Source of the DNA: Azospirillum brasilense
GTDB lineage: Bacteria > Pseudomonadota > Alphaproteobacteria > Azospirillales > Azospirillaceae
Length of the DNA stretch: 64,000 nt
NCBI RefSeq assembly: GCF_008365405.1
Contig: NZ_QOKV01000024.1
Span: 1-64,000, forward strand
Direction of reading: 5' to 3'
The first letter of the stretch is position 1; each line of letters starts with the position of its first letter. The position numbers were made by a program, and so were the translations under genes. The notes under the pieces are model-generated. The model saw only the letters and a list, made by a program, of their open reading frames with translations, did no database searches and was not told where the DNA came from. Positions 17,791 through 26,853 of this stretch are shown here, in pieces.

Positions 17791-18411
17791 TTATCCGTTC
17801 CAGCCCCCCGGCGGCACCGACGACCGCAGGGCCATGCCCATGCCGTGCAGACGCGTCCGGCGCTTCTCCACCGGCAGGGCCGCCAGCCCGAGCAGCACCG
17901 TGGTCGCGGCATCCAGGCCGCCCGACGGTGCGAGCGCTTCGGCGCCAAGCGCTTCGGCGATTGCATCCGACCGCCCGGCGTCCGGGCTTTCGGCGGCGAA
18001 CAGCAAGCGCTCCGCGGCGGCGCCGCGGTCCGGCAGAGTCGCGCGCGCGCCCGCCCTCTTAAAAAGTGCCTTCACCCGCTGCCGATCGTTGCGGTCCTGG
18101 AAATGGCCGTGCCGCTGCATCAGCCGCACCGCCTCCACCATGTAATCGGCGAAGCTCCGCAACTCCCGGCCCACCCGATGCGGAGGCTGTTCCTGCGCCG
18201 TCGCCACCGCCTGGCGCAACCAGCCGCTGGCCCGTGCGGCCAGGGCGACCGCATCGACGGGCGGTGGCGCAACGGTGGCGAAAAGTTCCGCAAGGATCAG
18301 CGCTTCCTCGGCTCCATCAAGAGCCGGACGCCGCAAAGCTTCTGCGAGCAGTCCGTTGAGCCATGGCGAAGAAAAAGGACGTGCCTGCCGGTCCCGCATC
18401 CGCAACCCCAT
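17791..18411 (-). CDS. Conserved-looking hypothetical protein
   Basis: A 206-residue soluble, alanine/arginine-rich, mostly helical protein that I do not recognise. Features are the central RSFADYMVEAVRLMQRHGHFQ helix and a C-terminal arginine-rich segment (VEKRRTRLHGMGMALRSS). There is no signal peptide or membrane segment. It converges on the kinase fusion gene with a 38-base gap. The start at 18411 lacks a strong ribosome-binding site; the ATG at 18399 is an alternative. Codon use is typical of the window, supporting a real gene. Confidence 0.6.
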   Translation of the reverse strand: MGLRMRDRQARPFSSPWLNGLLAEALRRPALDGAEEALILAELFATVAPPPVDAVALAARASGWLRQAVATAQEQPPHRVGRELRSFADYMVEAVRLMQRHGHFQDRNDRQRVKALFKRAGARATLPDRGAAAERLLFAAESPDAGRSDAIAEALGAEALAPSGGLDAATTVLLGLAALPVEKRRTRLHGMGMALRSSVPPGGWNG

Positions 18412-18918
18412 GACGCTGAGATGAACTGCAACCTTTTGCCGAAGATACCAACTCTTCCGTGGATATCAATGGAAACGATCCAATCAAGTGAGATATTTCA
18501 CACGAGCCGACCATGACTTTTACGAAACAGACTGCGTATGTATGCCATCTCGGAGAATTGATGGTTCGGATTCAATACAAATCCGCGATATGCTCTTGAG
18601 CGCTTGCACAACCGATACTATGATACACCCGGGTATGCAGGAGGGGCGCATGGCGGGCCTGTTGCGAGAGCTAACGGGGCGCGCCACGCGCATGAACGCA
18701 GCCTTGGCGGTTTGTCCCCGGCGGCAGCCGGACCATGCCGACCGGGCCATGCACAGGCGCCGGCCGGCGGGACACCGCCAATCAGGCCCCCTCTCGCTTG
18801 AACCGGCCCGGGCATGCCGGCGGCCACCATTCTGCCGCAGGGCACAGGTCGGCGTCATCGGGCGGAGGCACTTGGGGACCGAAGTGAACCTCATTCCCTT
18901 TTGAAAGGATCATCGAGA
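18412..18918. other. 507-base region without an intact gene
   Basis: Less GC-rich than its surroundings in its first 220 bases. It holds a decayed start of a LuxR-type gene (18650-18712) preceded by AGGAGGGG, and the leader of the GRDP-like gene. An open frame runs through most of it on the plus strand, but after codon 21 of the remnant the translation is arginine/proline-rich and shadow-like. Confidence 0.5.
18650..18712 (+). pseudogene. Remnant 5' end of a LuxR-type regulator gene
   Basis: An ATG behind AGGAGGGG begins MAGLLRELTGRATRMNAALAV. This aligns with the first residues of the intact regulator at 19484 (MSDLVHDLSGRARDMNAGLAI), and similarity continues at the DNA level over about 63 bases. 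Beyond this no PAS-like or HTH sequence follows in any frame I can read. I interpret it as a truncated paralogue. A short leader peptide sharing only this motif is the alternative. Confidence 0.4.
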
Positions 18919-19326
18919 ATGAACGACAACAGCGAACGCGTCTCGTCCGTGCAGCCGGCGAACCTCGACCTCTCCTTCATCAACAAGCGGCTCGAGATGG
19001 CCGGATACACGCCGGATCAGGCCACCGCGTCGGTCGAGGCCTACCGCCAGTTCCTCGTCGTGGTGGCGGCGAAGCCGAACCTGATCCTGGTTCCGACCAA
19101 GGCGGCCGACGCGGCGTGGCACGAGCACATCCTGTTCATGGACCGCTACGAGGCGGACATGATGCGGCTGGTCGGCGCCCGGGTCCATCATCACCCGGAC
19201 GCTCCCGACGCCGCCGCGTGGCAGAAGGCCGTCGCCAACACCCAGGACGCTTTCCGGGCGACGCTCGGCGTGGAGTTGCCGACGGAGGAACTCGCCGGCT
19301 GCTTCCTCACGGTCGAGGCGGCCTGA
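18919..19326 (+). CDS. Small GRDP-like (DUF1399/PF07173-type) protein
   Basis: A 135-residue soluble protein. The middle part, VPTKAADAAWHEHILFMDRY (about 60-80) followed by a GARVHHHPD segment, matches the conserved core of the glycine-rich-domain-containing-protein-like family (PT..D..WH.HI...Y....G..HH.P). The histidines and aspartates could bind metal, but no bacterial function is established to my knowledge. The start at 18919 follows GAAAGGATCATCGAG. It sits between a LuxR remnant and an intact LuxR-type regulator, which may control it. Confidence 0.6.
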   Translation: MNDNSERVSSVQPANLDLSFINKRLEMAGYTPDQATASVEAYRQFLVVVAAKPNLILVPTKAADAAWHEHILFMDRYEADMMRLVGARVHHHPDAPDAAAWQKAVANTQDAFRATLGVELPTEELAGCFLTVEAA

Positions 19327-19331
19327 GCGTC

Positions 19332-19343
19332 ATACGATCGTAT
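19332..19343. promoter_or_regulatory. Palindrome upstream of the LuxR-type regulator
   Basis: ATACGATCGTAT is a perfect 12-bp palindrome just after the GRDP-like stop codon and about 140 bases before the regulator start. TTGATCGTTGCATGATACGG follows. It may be an operator, possibly for autoregulation; no matching second site was found. Confidence 0.35.
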
Positions 19344-19483
19344 TGATCGTTGCATGATACGGTGCGTTTGCTGCTAAATTCGCTCGAATGGCAGCGCGTT
19401 TCGTGGATGCCCCTCTGAGCGGCGGTCCAGGCCCCGTTCAGGGGGGTGTCCGTCACCCCGGCAGCGAGAGGAAGGAGGGATTC

Positions 19484-20539
19484 ATGTCTGATCTGGTCCA
19501 CGATCTTTCCGGCCGCGCCAGGGACATGAACGCCGGGCTTGCCATCTTCGACAAAAGCGACACGCTTCTGGCGACCAACGACAAGCAGAAGACAATCTAT
19601 CCCTTCATCGACTATTCGCGCTCGGTCACGTTCCGCGACATCGTGTGGGAATGCGTAAGGCACAAGAAGTTCAGCTCGGACACCATTTATTCCGACCCGG
19701 ACCGGTGGATCGGCTACGCCGAGAACCTTCGCCGGTTCAACCGGTTCTGGCAGTCCTTCACACTTCACTCCGACGGGCGGGTCATCCAGATCACCTACGA
19801 GCGGTTGGATGACACGGACGGCTGGTGGTACCAGATCCGGCGCGACGTCACCAGCAACGTCCTGGAGAATTTCCGGAGCGGCTTCGACAGCCTGATTTCC
19901 CTCAACGATGGCGGGGCCCTGCCGCAACCGGCCCAACCCTCCTTCGTCGTCCGGCTTCTCGACGCCCTGCCCTACCCGGCGGCGTTGCTGACGACACGCT
20001 GCCAAGTCATCGACGGCAACCAGTCCTTCGCCTCCATTCTGTCGCGGGGGGATGGGCTGTCCATGGTCGGTGGCCGGCTGTGCATCCCCGATGCCCCGAC
20101 CGAACAGGCGGAACTGACCAAGCGGGCCGCCGGCTTCTTCCGCCGCCGCACCCGCACGCCGATCACACTGCGCGTGTCGCGCCTGGACCAGCCATCGCCT
20201 TATTTCGCCACCCTGACGGAACCGCCGGCCCAGAGCGTCGGAAGCGGCGGCCCGATGAACGGCATCCTGCTCCTGACCCTCGTCGATCCGGACGTGCTGC
20301 CCGCCGTGTCGGCGCGCGCCGTCGCCGAGCTTCTCCAGATCACCGGATCGGAAGCCGAGATCGCGCTGGCCCTGTGCTCCGGACGGAGCGTCGACGAGAT
20401 CGCCGAGGACCGCGGGGTGGAGCGGCGCACGGTCTACAATCAGGTTTCGTCCATCCTGGGCAAGACGGGGCTGCGCAACCAAGCGGGGATCGTCCGGCAG
20501 GTGACGACGATCTGCTGGCATTTCGGGTCGCGCGCCTGA
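19484..20539 (+). CDS. LuxR-family transcriptional regulator with PAS-like sensor region
   Basis: A 351-residue regulator. The first half contains PAS-like segments: GLAIFDKSDTLLATN near residue 18, and a second around residue 170 in ALPYPAALLTTRCQVIDGN. The C-terminal 65 residues form a LuxR/NarL-type HTH (LLQITGSEAEIALALCSGRS, VDEIAEDRGVERRTVYNQVSSILGKTGL). There is no receiver or autoinducer domain. The ATG at 19484 follows AAGGAGGG. The ligand is unknown. The next operon, a peptide-type ABC system, starts 185 bases downstream and could be a target. Confidence 0.8.
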   Translation: MSDLVHDLSGRARDMNAGLAIFDKSDTLLATNDKQKTIYPFIDYSRSVTFRDIVWECVRHKKFSSDTIYSDPDRWIGYAENLRRFNRFWQSFTLHSDGRVIQITYERLDDTDGWWYQIRRDVTSNVLENFRSGFDSLISLNDGGALPQPAQPSFVVRLLDALPYPAALLTTRCQVIDGNQSFASILSRGDGLSMVGGRLCIPDAPTEQAELTKRAAGFFRRRTRTPITLRVSRLDQPSPYFATLTEPPAQSVGSGGPMNGILLLTLVDPDVLPAVSARAVAELLQITGSEAEIALALCSGRSVDEIAEDRGVERRTVYNQVSSILGKTGLRNQAGIVRQVTTICWHFGSRA

Positions 20540-20724
20540 TCGAATCCGGGTATGGTGCCTGACGCATCGCCGACGGCGCGAATACCTGGATATGGAAGCA
20601 CTCTTGTGCATACATATGGCGGACGTCCGGGCGGTTCCGGCTCCGCTCTGGCCGGAGGCCGTGAAGGAGGCAGGGGCGCCTGGTTTTCCCACCCCCCGGC
20701 CACCGCCCTGCAACGTCCCGCATC

Positions 20725-22290
20725 ATGCCCCTGCCCGCCGCCCTCCGTCTGCTCCTGACCGTTCTGGCCATCGCGGCCGGCGCCTTGGGCGCCGCGTTTC
20801 CGGCAACGGCGGGAACCTTGCGGGCCAGTCTGTCCGACGATCTGACGACCATCGACCCGTTCGTCTTTCCCGGCTTGGTTTCTTCGGGGGTTCTGCGGCA
20901 GGTCTATGAGGGCTTCACCGCGATCGACGCCGCCGGCAACGCCGTTCCGGCGCTGGCCACCCGCTGGGAAACGCCGGACGGGGGGCGGACCTGGCGCTTC
21001 ACCCTGCGCCCGGACGTGCGTTTCCATTCGGGACGCCCATTCACCGCCGCCGACGTCCTGTGGACCTGGGAACACCATCTGACGCGCAAGCCCCAGCCCG
21101 GCTACAGCGCTTTCTACCTGCGCGGCATCGAGGGGGCCGCGGCGCTGCAGCGGGGGACCGCCGCGTCGCTGGCCGGCGTCGAGATTCCCGATCCCCGCAC
21201 GCTCGTTGTGCGGCTGACCGAACCCGACGCGCTGTTCCCGCTCTACCCGTTCCTGTTCGTCGACCGCGGGATGGAAGCCGAGTTCGGACCGGCGTGGCAC
21301 GAGCGGACGTCCGGCGGCACCGGGCCGTTCCGCCTCGTGTCCTGGCGGCGCGGCGAATCCGTGCGTCTGGAGGCCCATGCCGGTTACTGGGGCGGCGCTC
21401 CCGCCGTGGACGCGGTGTCCCTGGCGGTGCTGTCCGACACCAACACGCTGCTGGCGCGCTACGACGCCGGAGAGCTCGACATCGCGCCGCTTCCCGACAA
21501 CGCCGTGCGCACGGTGGTCCGCCAGCCGCGCTACGACGGGCAGATCGCGGCCTTTGCCCGCGCGCAGGTGCGCTATCTCGCCCTGAACCAGGATTTGTAT
21601 CCGCCCTTCCGCGACCGGCGCGTGCGTGAGGCGGTCGGCCTCGCGCTGGACCGCGTCGCCACGGTCAATGGCCTCCATGCCGGGCGGGCGCTGCTGACGA
21701 ACGGCTTCGTCACCCCCGGCCTGGGCGGCTACCGGCCCGATGCGGTGCCGCTGCCCCCGACCGATCCGAAGCGGGCCAAGGCGCTGCTGGCGGAGGCCGG
21801 CCATCCCGGCGGACGCGGCCTGCCGCCGCTCCAGATCGCCGGCGGCCCCAACGTGCGCGAAGAGGCCACCTATTTCGCCGCCCAGCTCACGGCAGTGCTG
21901 GGGGTTCCGGTCGGCGTGCGCATCCTGGAACGGGCGGCTTTCGTGGCGGCGATCAACGAGGGGCAAGAGGCGCTGTTCATCAACGGCTGGACGGCGGATT
22001 TCCCCGATCCCATGGACCAGCTCGCCACCCAATGGCACAGCGCCAGCCCGACCAACCGCATCCACTGGCACAACCCGGATTTCGATCGGCTCATGGAGCG
22101 GGCGCGCGGCCTCGCCGACCCCGACGCCCGCAACGCACTCTACCGGGACGCCGAAACCCTGCTCCGGGAACAGGCCGTGGCGGTGCCCCTGCCGGCGCCG
22201 CAGTTCGTGGCTCTCGTGCGGCCGGGCGTGACCGGGGTGGTCATCCGGCCCGACGGCACGACGGACTACCACTCCGCCCGGCTGCCATGA
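20725..22290 (+). CDS. ABC transporter peptide/opine-type substrate-binding protein (SBP family 5)
   Basis: A 521-residue periplasmic receptor of the OppA/DppA family. A signal peptide (LLLTVLAIAAGALGAAFPATA) precedes the family start TLRASLSDDLTTIDPF. Conserved elements follow: ATRWETPDGGRTWRFTLRPD, VRFHSGRPFTAADVLWTWE, GTGPFRLVSW and the late DFPDPMDQLATQWHS. It binds short peptides or similar solutes. The stop overlaps the start of the first permease gene (ATGA), showing an operon. Confidence 0.88.
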   Translation: MPLPAALRLLLTVLAIAAGALGAAFPATAGTLRASLSDDLTTIDPFVFPGLVSSGVLRQVYEGFTAIDAAGNAVPALATRWETPDGGRTWRFTLRPDVRFHSGRPFTAADVLWTWEHHLTRKPQPGYSAFYLRGIEGAAALQRGTAASLAGVEIPDPRTLVVRLTEPDALFPLYPFLFVDRGMEAEFGPAWHERTSGGTGPFRLVSWRRGESVRLEAHAGYWGGAPAVDAVSLAVLSDTNTLLARYDAGELDIAPLPDNAVRTVVRQPRYDGQIAAFARAQVRYLALNQDLYPPFRDRRVREAVGLALDRVATVNGLHAGRALLTNGFVTPGLGGYRPDAVPLPPTDPKRAKALLAEAGHPGGRGLPPLQIAGGPNVREEATYFAAQLTAVLGVPVGVRILERAAFVAAINEGQEALFINGWTADFPDPMDQLATQWHSASPTNRIHWHNPDFDRLMERARGLADPDARNALYRDAETLLREQAVAVPLPAPQFVALVRPGVTGVVIRPDGTTDYHSARLP

Positions 22291-23225
22291 CCGGACGCCG
22301 GCTCGGCCGCCGCCTTATGTCCTGGCGATTGGCCCGGCGATTGGCCCGGCGCCTGCCGGGGCTGCTGCTTCTGGCCGGGGCCGCCGTGCTGGCCAGCTTT
22401 CTGGCCTCCCATGCGCTTCCCGGCGATCCGGTCATGCTGATGGTCGACGGGCGGGCCGCCGACCCGGAGATGATCCGGAGCCTGAGGGAAGACGCCGGGC
22501 TGGACCAGCCGCTGGCGATCCAATTCCTGTCCTACGCCCTGGCCCTGCTGCGCGGCGACCTCGGCCAATCGCTGCGCTACGGCGGCGTTCCGGTGACGGC
22601 GCTGCTGGGCGACGCCCTGCCGGTGACGCTGGGGCTGATGGCGGGTGCGGCGGCGCTTGCCCTGCCCCTCGGCCTCGCGCTGGGCCTCGCCGCCGCCGAT
22701 GTGCGGCGGGCATGGCCGGGCACGGCCCTCACCATCGGGTCGGTGTTGGCCTTGTCCGTGCCGCCGCTGGCGCTGGCGACGTGGCTGATGCTGGCGGGGT
22801 CCGGTACGGCGCCCTGGGCCGTGGCAGCGCTGGCCCTGCCGGCGGCGGCGATGATCGCCCGCCTGACGCGGATCCAGGTGTTGGAGGTTCTGGGACGCGA
22901 CTTCATCCGCACCGCAAGGGCCAAGGGGCTGGGCCGGATCGCCGTTCTCCTGCGCCACGCCCTGCCGAACGCCCTGGTGCCGCTGGCGGCGGCGGTCGGA
23001 TCGGTGGCCGGAACGATCCTCACAACCACGGCGGCGGTGGAGACCGTCTTCGCCCTGCCGGGGATCGGGCGGCTGACCGTCCAGGCGGTGCTGGCCCGCG
23101 ACCACACGGTCGCCGGGGCGGCCGTTCTGGTCTTCGTCCTGATGCAAGTTTCCATCAGCCTGACCGCCGAGTTGCTGATCGGCCTCGCCGACCCGCGGCT
23201 GCGCGACGATGCGGAGTCGCCGTGA
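22287..23225 (+). CDS. ABC transporter permease, DppB/OppB type
   Basis: A 312-residue inner-membrane permease with about six helices. The N-terminal family signature is present (SHALPGDPVMLMVDGRA, then MIRSLREDAGLDQPLAIQF). The EAA loop that contacts the ATPase reads FIRTARAKGLGRIAVLLRHA near residue 212. The start codon overlaps the receptor stop. The N terminus contains a 12-base tandem repeat encoding ARRLARRL. It pairs with the next permease. Confidence 0.88.
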   Translation: MTGRRLGRRLMSWRLARRLARRLPGLLLLAGAAVLASFLASHALPGDPVMLMVDGRAADPEMIRSLREDAGLDQPLAIQFLSYALALLRGDLGQSLRYGGVPVTALLGDALPVTLGLMAGAAALALPLGLALGLAAADVRRAWPGTALTIGSVLALSVPPLALATWLMLAGSGTAPWAVAALALPAAAMIARLTRIQVLEVLGRDFIRTARAKGLGRIAVLLRHALPNALVPLAAAVGSVAGTILTTTAAVETVFALPGIGRLTVQAVLARDHTVAGAAVLVFVLMQVSISLTAELLIGLADPRLRDDAESP

Positions 23226-24049
23226 TCGTCGCGCGCTCCCTCACCGGACGGGCCGGGCTGCTGCTCGCGGCGGCGCTGGCGGTGCCGCTGGCCCTGGCCG
23301 CCCTTCTGCTGCCGCTCGATCCGTCCGCCATGGATCTCGGGCAGGCCTGGGCTGGTCCGTCCGCCGCCCACCCGCTGGGCTGCGACGGGCTGGGCCGCGA
23401 CGTCGCCGCCCGGCTGATCGCCGGAACGGGGACCTCCTTCGCCATCGCCGGGCTGGCGCTCGCTCTGGCGGTGGGGCTGGGCGTCGCGTCGGGCGGGGTG
23501 GCCGGCTGGATCGGCGGGCGCACGGACGCGGCGGTGCTTCGGCTGGCCGACCTGCTGCACGGCTTTCCCGAACTGTCCCTCGCCATCGTCGCCGCCGCGC
23601 TGCTGGGTCCGGGCACCGAGGCCATGGTGCTGACACTCGCCCTGGCGGCGTGGCCTTCGCAGGTTCGCTGGTGCCGGGCGCTGGCCCTGTCCAACCGGAC
23701 CGCCGAGCATGTGAGGGCCTCCGCCGCCCTCGGCGCGGGACCGCTGCACACGGTCCGCCGCCATTTGTTGCCGGCGGTCGCCGGGCCGGTCGCCATCCGC
23801 GCCGCCCTGTCCATCGGCCCGGTCATGGTGGCGGAGGCGACGCTGAGCGGTCTCGGTCTGGGCATCCAGGAACCGGCGGTGTCGCTGGGCACGCTGATCC
23901 GCGACGGGCTGGCCGACCTGCGCGACGCCCCCCACCTGATCGCCGCGACGACGGTCACCGTCGCCGCCATCGCGCTCGCCGTCAACCTGCTGGCCGAAGG
24001 GCTGCGCGAGGGCCTCGACCCGCGAGGAACGCCGTTCTGCCGGCCGTGA
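23222..24049 (+). CDS. ABC transporter permease, DppC/OppC type
   Basis: A 275-residue permease starting at GTG 23222, overlapping the previous stop (GTGA). The HPLGCDGLGRDVAARLIAGT motif near residue 45 is characteristic of DppC-type subunits, and the EAA loop appears at ASAALGAGPLHTVRRHLLP. Three to five further helices follow. No ATP-binding subunit gene follows; the next gene is a GntR regulator on the opposite strand. The transporter must use ATPases encoded elsewhere or be incomplete. Confidence 0.87.
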   Translation: MIVARSLTGRAGLLLAAALAVPLALAALLLPLDPSAMDLGQAWAGPSAAHPLGCDGLGRDVAARLIAGTGTSFAIAGLALALAVGLGVASGGVAGWIGGRTDAAVLRLADLLHGFPELSLAIVAAALLGPGTEAMVLTLALAAWPSQVRWCRALALSNRTAEHVRASAALGAGPLHTVRRHLLPAVAGPVAIRAALSIGPVMVAEATLSGLGLGIQEPAVSLGTLIRDGLADLRDAPHLIAATTVTVAAIALAVNLLAEGLREGLDPRGTPFCRP

Positions 24050-24062
24050 TGGCTGCCGCCTC

Positions 24063-24833
24063 TCAGCGCCGCTGCAACGACATGGTGTAGCGGAAACCGG
24101 CGCCCGGATGGGTGTTGACGGCGATCTCCACCAGACGGCCGTCGTCGGTGAAATAGCGCCGGGTGATGACGAGGATCGGCGACTGCGGCGGGACATGCAG
24201 GCGCGAGGCGACGTTGAGGCTGGCCGGAGCCGCCTCGATGTCCTGCATCACCTCGGCGATGCGCACACCGTAGCGCTGCTCCAGAACCGTGTAGATGGCG
24301 TACTGCACCACCTCCAGGTTGCGCACCACGTCGGAGAAGGCGGCGTCGATGTAGACCTCGACGTAGGAGAAGGGTTCCGACGTCTCGCGGGTGCGGCGCA
24401 GCGCGCTGATGCGGAACCACTGCGTCTCGGGACGGCAGCCCAGCCGGCCGGCCAGATCCTCCTCCACGATGATGCGGTCGACGGAGAGGATTTCCAGCCG
24501 GGTCGAGGTGGCGTACTGCACCAGCTCGTCCAAGGAACTGATGGAGTTGACGAAGCGCCCGTCGGCGCGGCGCGCCGCCAGGACCGAACCCGATCCTTGG
24601 CGGCGCAGGATGTAGCCCATCTCCTGAAGCCGGCGCAGCGCCTCGCGCACCGTGTGGCGGCTGACGGCGAAGCGGCTGCACAGCTCCTGCTCGGTCGGCA
24701 GGCGGTCGCCGACGGCATAGGCGCCGGCGTCGATCTCCTCCAGCAGGGTGCGGACGATCTCCTGGTAGAGCGGGGTTTCCGCCCGCTCCGCCGCACCGCT
24801 GTTGTCCTTCAGGCTGTCCGCTTCTTCCGACAT
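24063..24833 (-). CDS. GntR family regulator, HutC/UTRA subfamily
   Basis: A 256-residue regulator. The winged HTH (about 20-90; LYQEIVRTLLEEIDAGAYAVG, then SRHTVREALRRLQEMGYILRR) is followed by a UTRA ligand-binding domain (about 105-250; typical QDIEAAPASLNVASRL and PILVITRRYF segments). The ATG at 24833 has AGGGA upstream; 24845 is an alternative. It is the last gene of the minus-strand arm of the 24-34 kb catabolic cluster, which encodes a second HutC-type regulator at 28525, so the locus has two paralogous regulators. Confidence 0.87.
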   Translation of the reverse strand: MSEEADSLKDNSGAAERAETPLYQEIVRTLLEEIDAGAYAVGDRLPTEQELCSRFAVSRHTVREALRRLQEMGYILRRQGSGSVLAARRADGRFVNSISSLDELVQYATSTRLEILSVDRIIVEEDLAGRLGCRPETQWFRISALRRTRETSEPFSYVEVYIDAAFSDVVRNLEVVQYAIYTVLEQRYGVRIAEVMQDIEAAPASLNVASRLHVPPQSPILVITRRYFTDDGRLVEIAVNTHPGAGFRYTMSLQRR

Positions 24834-24914
24834 CGCATCCCTCATGATGCCGGAAGATGGACGAGCCGGGGCGCCGATGCAACCGGCGTACGAGGATGTT
24901 CCGCGAGGGACGGC

Positions 24915-26186
24915 TTAGGTGAGCAGAACCAGCGACAGGGCCGGGAAGGCGTTGATGGCGACCAGCGCGACAACCCGCATTCCGTAGAAGGGCAGCACCC
25001 CCTTCACGATGGAATGGAGCGGCATCTTGGTGATGCGGCTCATCACGAACAGGTTCAGGCCGACCGGCGGGGTCAGGGTCGCCACCTCGACCAGTGCGGT
25101 CATGATGACGGCGAAGTGGATCGGATTCACCCCCACCGCCTGCGCCATCGGGAACAGGATCGGCGCCAGCAGCACGATCATCGACACGCCGTCCAGGAAC
25201 ATGCCGATGACCAGCAGCAGCAGGTTGACGGCCAGCAGGAACTCGAAGGGGGAGACCTGCGCCTCCTTGAGCATCGCGGTCAGCTCGGCGGACAGGCCGA
25301 GGCGGGTCAGCACCGCGGTCAGCAGGCCGGAGCCGAGCAGCACGCCGTAGATCATCACGGTCTGGAGCACCGACTCCCGCGCCGTCTCCCACACCGCGAC
25401 GAGGTTGGCCGTGCGGTAGACCACCGTCACCAGGACGACCGCGTAGATGGCGGCCAGCGCCGACACCTCGGTCGGGGTGAACCAGCCCATGTAGATCGTG
25501 CCGATGATGAGCACCGGCATCATCAGCGCCCCGGCCGCACCCGGCAGGCGCTGGCCGAAGCCCTTCCAGTCCGGACGCTCGCCGACATGGCCGTAGCCCT
25601 TGAGCCGGCTGACGATCAGCGTGGTGAGGCCGAGCAGGAACGCCTCGAACAGGCCGGGCACGATGCCGGCGATGAACAGGTCGGTGATCGGCAGCCCGAC
25701 GATGGAACCGATCAGGATGAAGGTCAGCGACGGCGGGATCATCAGGCCCAGCGTGCCGCAGACCGCCACCAGCGAGGCGGCGAAGCGGGGCGGATAGCCC
25801 TCCTTCGGCATCAGCTTCACCGCTGCCGGGCCGAGCGCCACGGCGCAGGCCACCGACGAGCCGTTGACCGCCGCGAAGAACACGCTGGACATGGCCAGCG
25901 CCAGGGCGATGCCGCCGCGGAAGTAGCGGATGATCGTCCCGACCAGCTCCAGGATGACCAGCGCGAGGTTGCCGCGCGACATCAGGTTGCCGGCGAAGAT
26001 GAAGAACGGGATGCAGACCAGCGCGTATTTGTCCACGGAATCCCAGGCCATCTGCGCGACCAGCACGACCGGGATGTTGAAATTGAAGGTCAGCAGGCCG
26101 ACCGCGATGACGCCCAGCGCCAAGGCGATGTGCACGCCCGCCGCCACGAAGAACAGCAGGCTGACGACGGCGACGATGGTGGTCAT
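24915..26186 (-). CDS. dctM: TRAP transporter large permease DctM
   Basis: A 423-residue inner-membrane permease with about 12 helices, the usual DctM length. Motifs include FNFNIPVVLVAQMAW, FFIFAGNLMSRGN, FAAVNGSSVACAVALG and the terminal region with TPPVGLNLFVMSRI. It forms the ion-coupled channel with DctQ, encoded 29 bases upstream. The start at 26186 follows GGGGAGGA. The matching receptor dctP is not adjacent; the best candidate is the dctP gene at 36176 on the divergent arm of the same locus. Confidence 0.92.
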   Translation of the reverse strand: MTTIVAVVSLLFFVAAGVHIALALGVIAVGLLTFNFNIPVVLVAQMAWDSVDKYALVCIPFFIFAGNLMSRGNLALVILELVGTIIRYFRGGIALALAMSSVFFAAVNGSSVACAVALGPAAVKLMPKEGYPPRFAASLVAVCGTLGLMIPPSLTFILIGSIVGLPITDLFIAGIVPGLFEAFLLGLTTLIVSRLKGYGHVGERPDWKGFGQRLPGAAGALMMPVLIIGTIYMGWFTPTEVSALAAIYAVVLVTVVYRTANLVAVWETARESVLQTVMIYGVLLGSGLLTAVLTRLGLSAELTAMLKEAQVSPFEFLLAVNLLLLVIGMFLDGVSMIVLLAPILFPMAQAVGVNPIHFAVIMTALVEVATLTPPVGLNLFVMSRITKMPLHSIVKGVLPFYGMRVVALVAINAFPALSLVLLT

Positions 26187-26215
26187 GGTGTTTCCTCCCC
26201 TGTTTCAGCCGTCGT

Positions 26216-26839
26216 TCAGAGATTCTCGCCCTCGGCGGGCGGATCGGGGTCGTGGCCGCGCAGCAGCAGGATGATGTTGCCGACGAAGGCGAAGCCGTAG
26301 AGCACCCCGCCCAGCGGCAGCACCAGCCGGACCGTCCACAGCGGCAGGTCGAGGTTGGACTCGGTGAACATGCCGATGGCCTGGAGATGCGTGACCTCCT
26401 GATACCCGGCGATCACCAGAAGCACGCTGAAGGCCAGCCCGATCAGGCTGTTGAGCCAGGCGAAGGCCAGCCGCACCCGGTGCGGCATCATGTTCAGCAG
26501 CAGGTCCATGCGGATGTAATGGCCGTGCCGCGTGCCGACACCCAGCGACAGGAGCACGCTCCACACCACCAGGAAGCGGACCAGCTCCTCCGCCCACCAA
26601 TGGCTTTCCGACAGGAGGGAGCGGCTGGACGCCTCGTAGAACATGAAGCCGATGGCCGCCATCATCAGGATGGTGGCGACGTTCAGGAGGATGCGGTCCT
26701 CGATGAAGCTCCACCAGCCCGGCAGACCGCGCCCCGGCGACGCGGCGGCGTCCGCCGCGGGCGACGTCGCCTGGGTGTGCGGGGCCGCGGAGGTCGCCGC
26801 GGACGTCCCCGCGGACGTCATAGAATCGGTTCCCGGCAT
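26216..26839 (-). CDS. dctQ: TRAP transporter small permease DctQ
   Basis: A 207-residue inner-membrane protein. A low-complexity N terminus rich in A, T and S (about 1-40) precedes four hydrophobic helices, with the DctQ-type WAEELVRFLVVWSVLLSLG and HYIRMDLLLNMMP segments. It assembles with DctM. The ATG at 26839 is favoured by GGGAG upstream; a GTG at 26857 would overlap the amidase stop. The long cytoplasmic tail before helix 1 is unusual for DctQ. Confidence 0.85.
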   Translation of the reverse strand: MPGTDSMTSAGTSAATSAAPHTQATSPAADAAASPGRGLPGWWSFIEDRILLNVATILMMAAIGFMFYEASSRSLLSESHWWAEELVRFLVVWSVLLSLGVGTRHGHYIRMDLLLNMMPHRVRLAFAWLNSLIGLAFSVLLVIAGYQEVTHLQAIGMFTESNLDLPLWTVRLVLPLGGVLYGFAFVGNIILLLRGHDPDPPAEGENL

Positions 26840-26853
26840 GGGTGGAACTCCCT

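Noticed and set aside
24108..26300. 730-codon plus-strand frame opposite GntR and dctM
   Set aside because: Shadow frame with low-complexity His/Gln/Asp/Arg content and no motifs.
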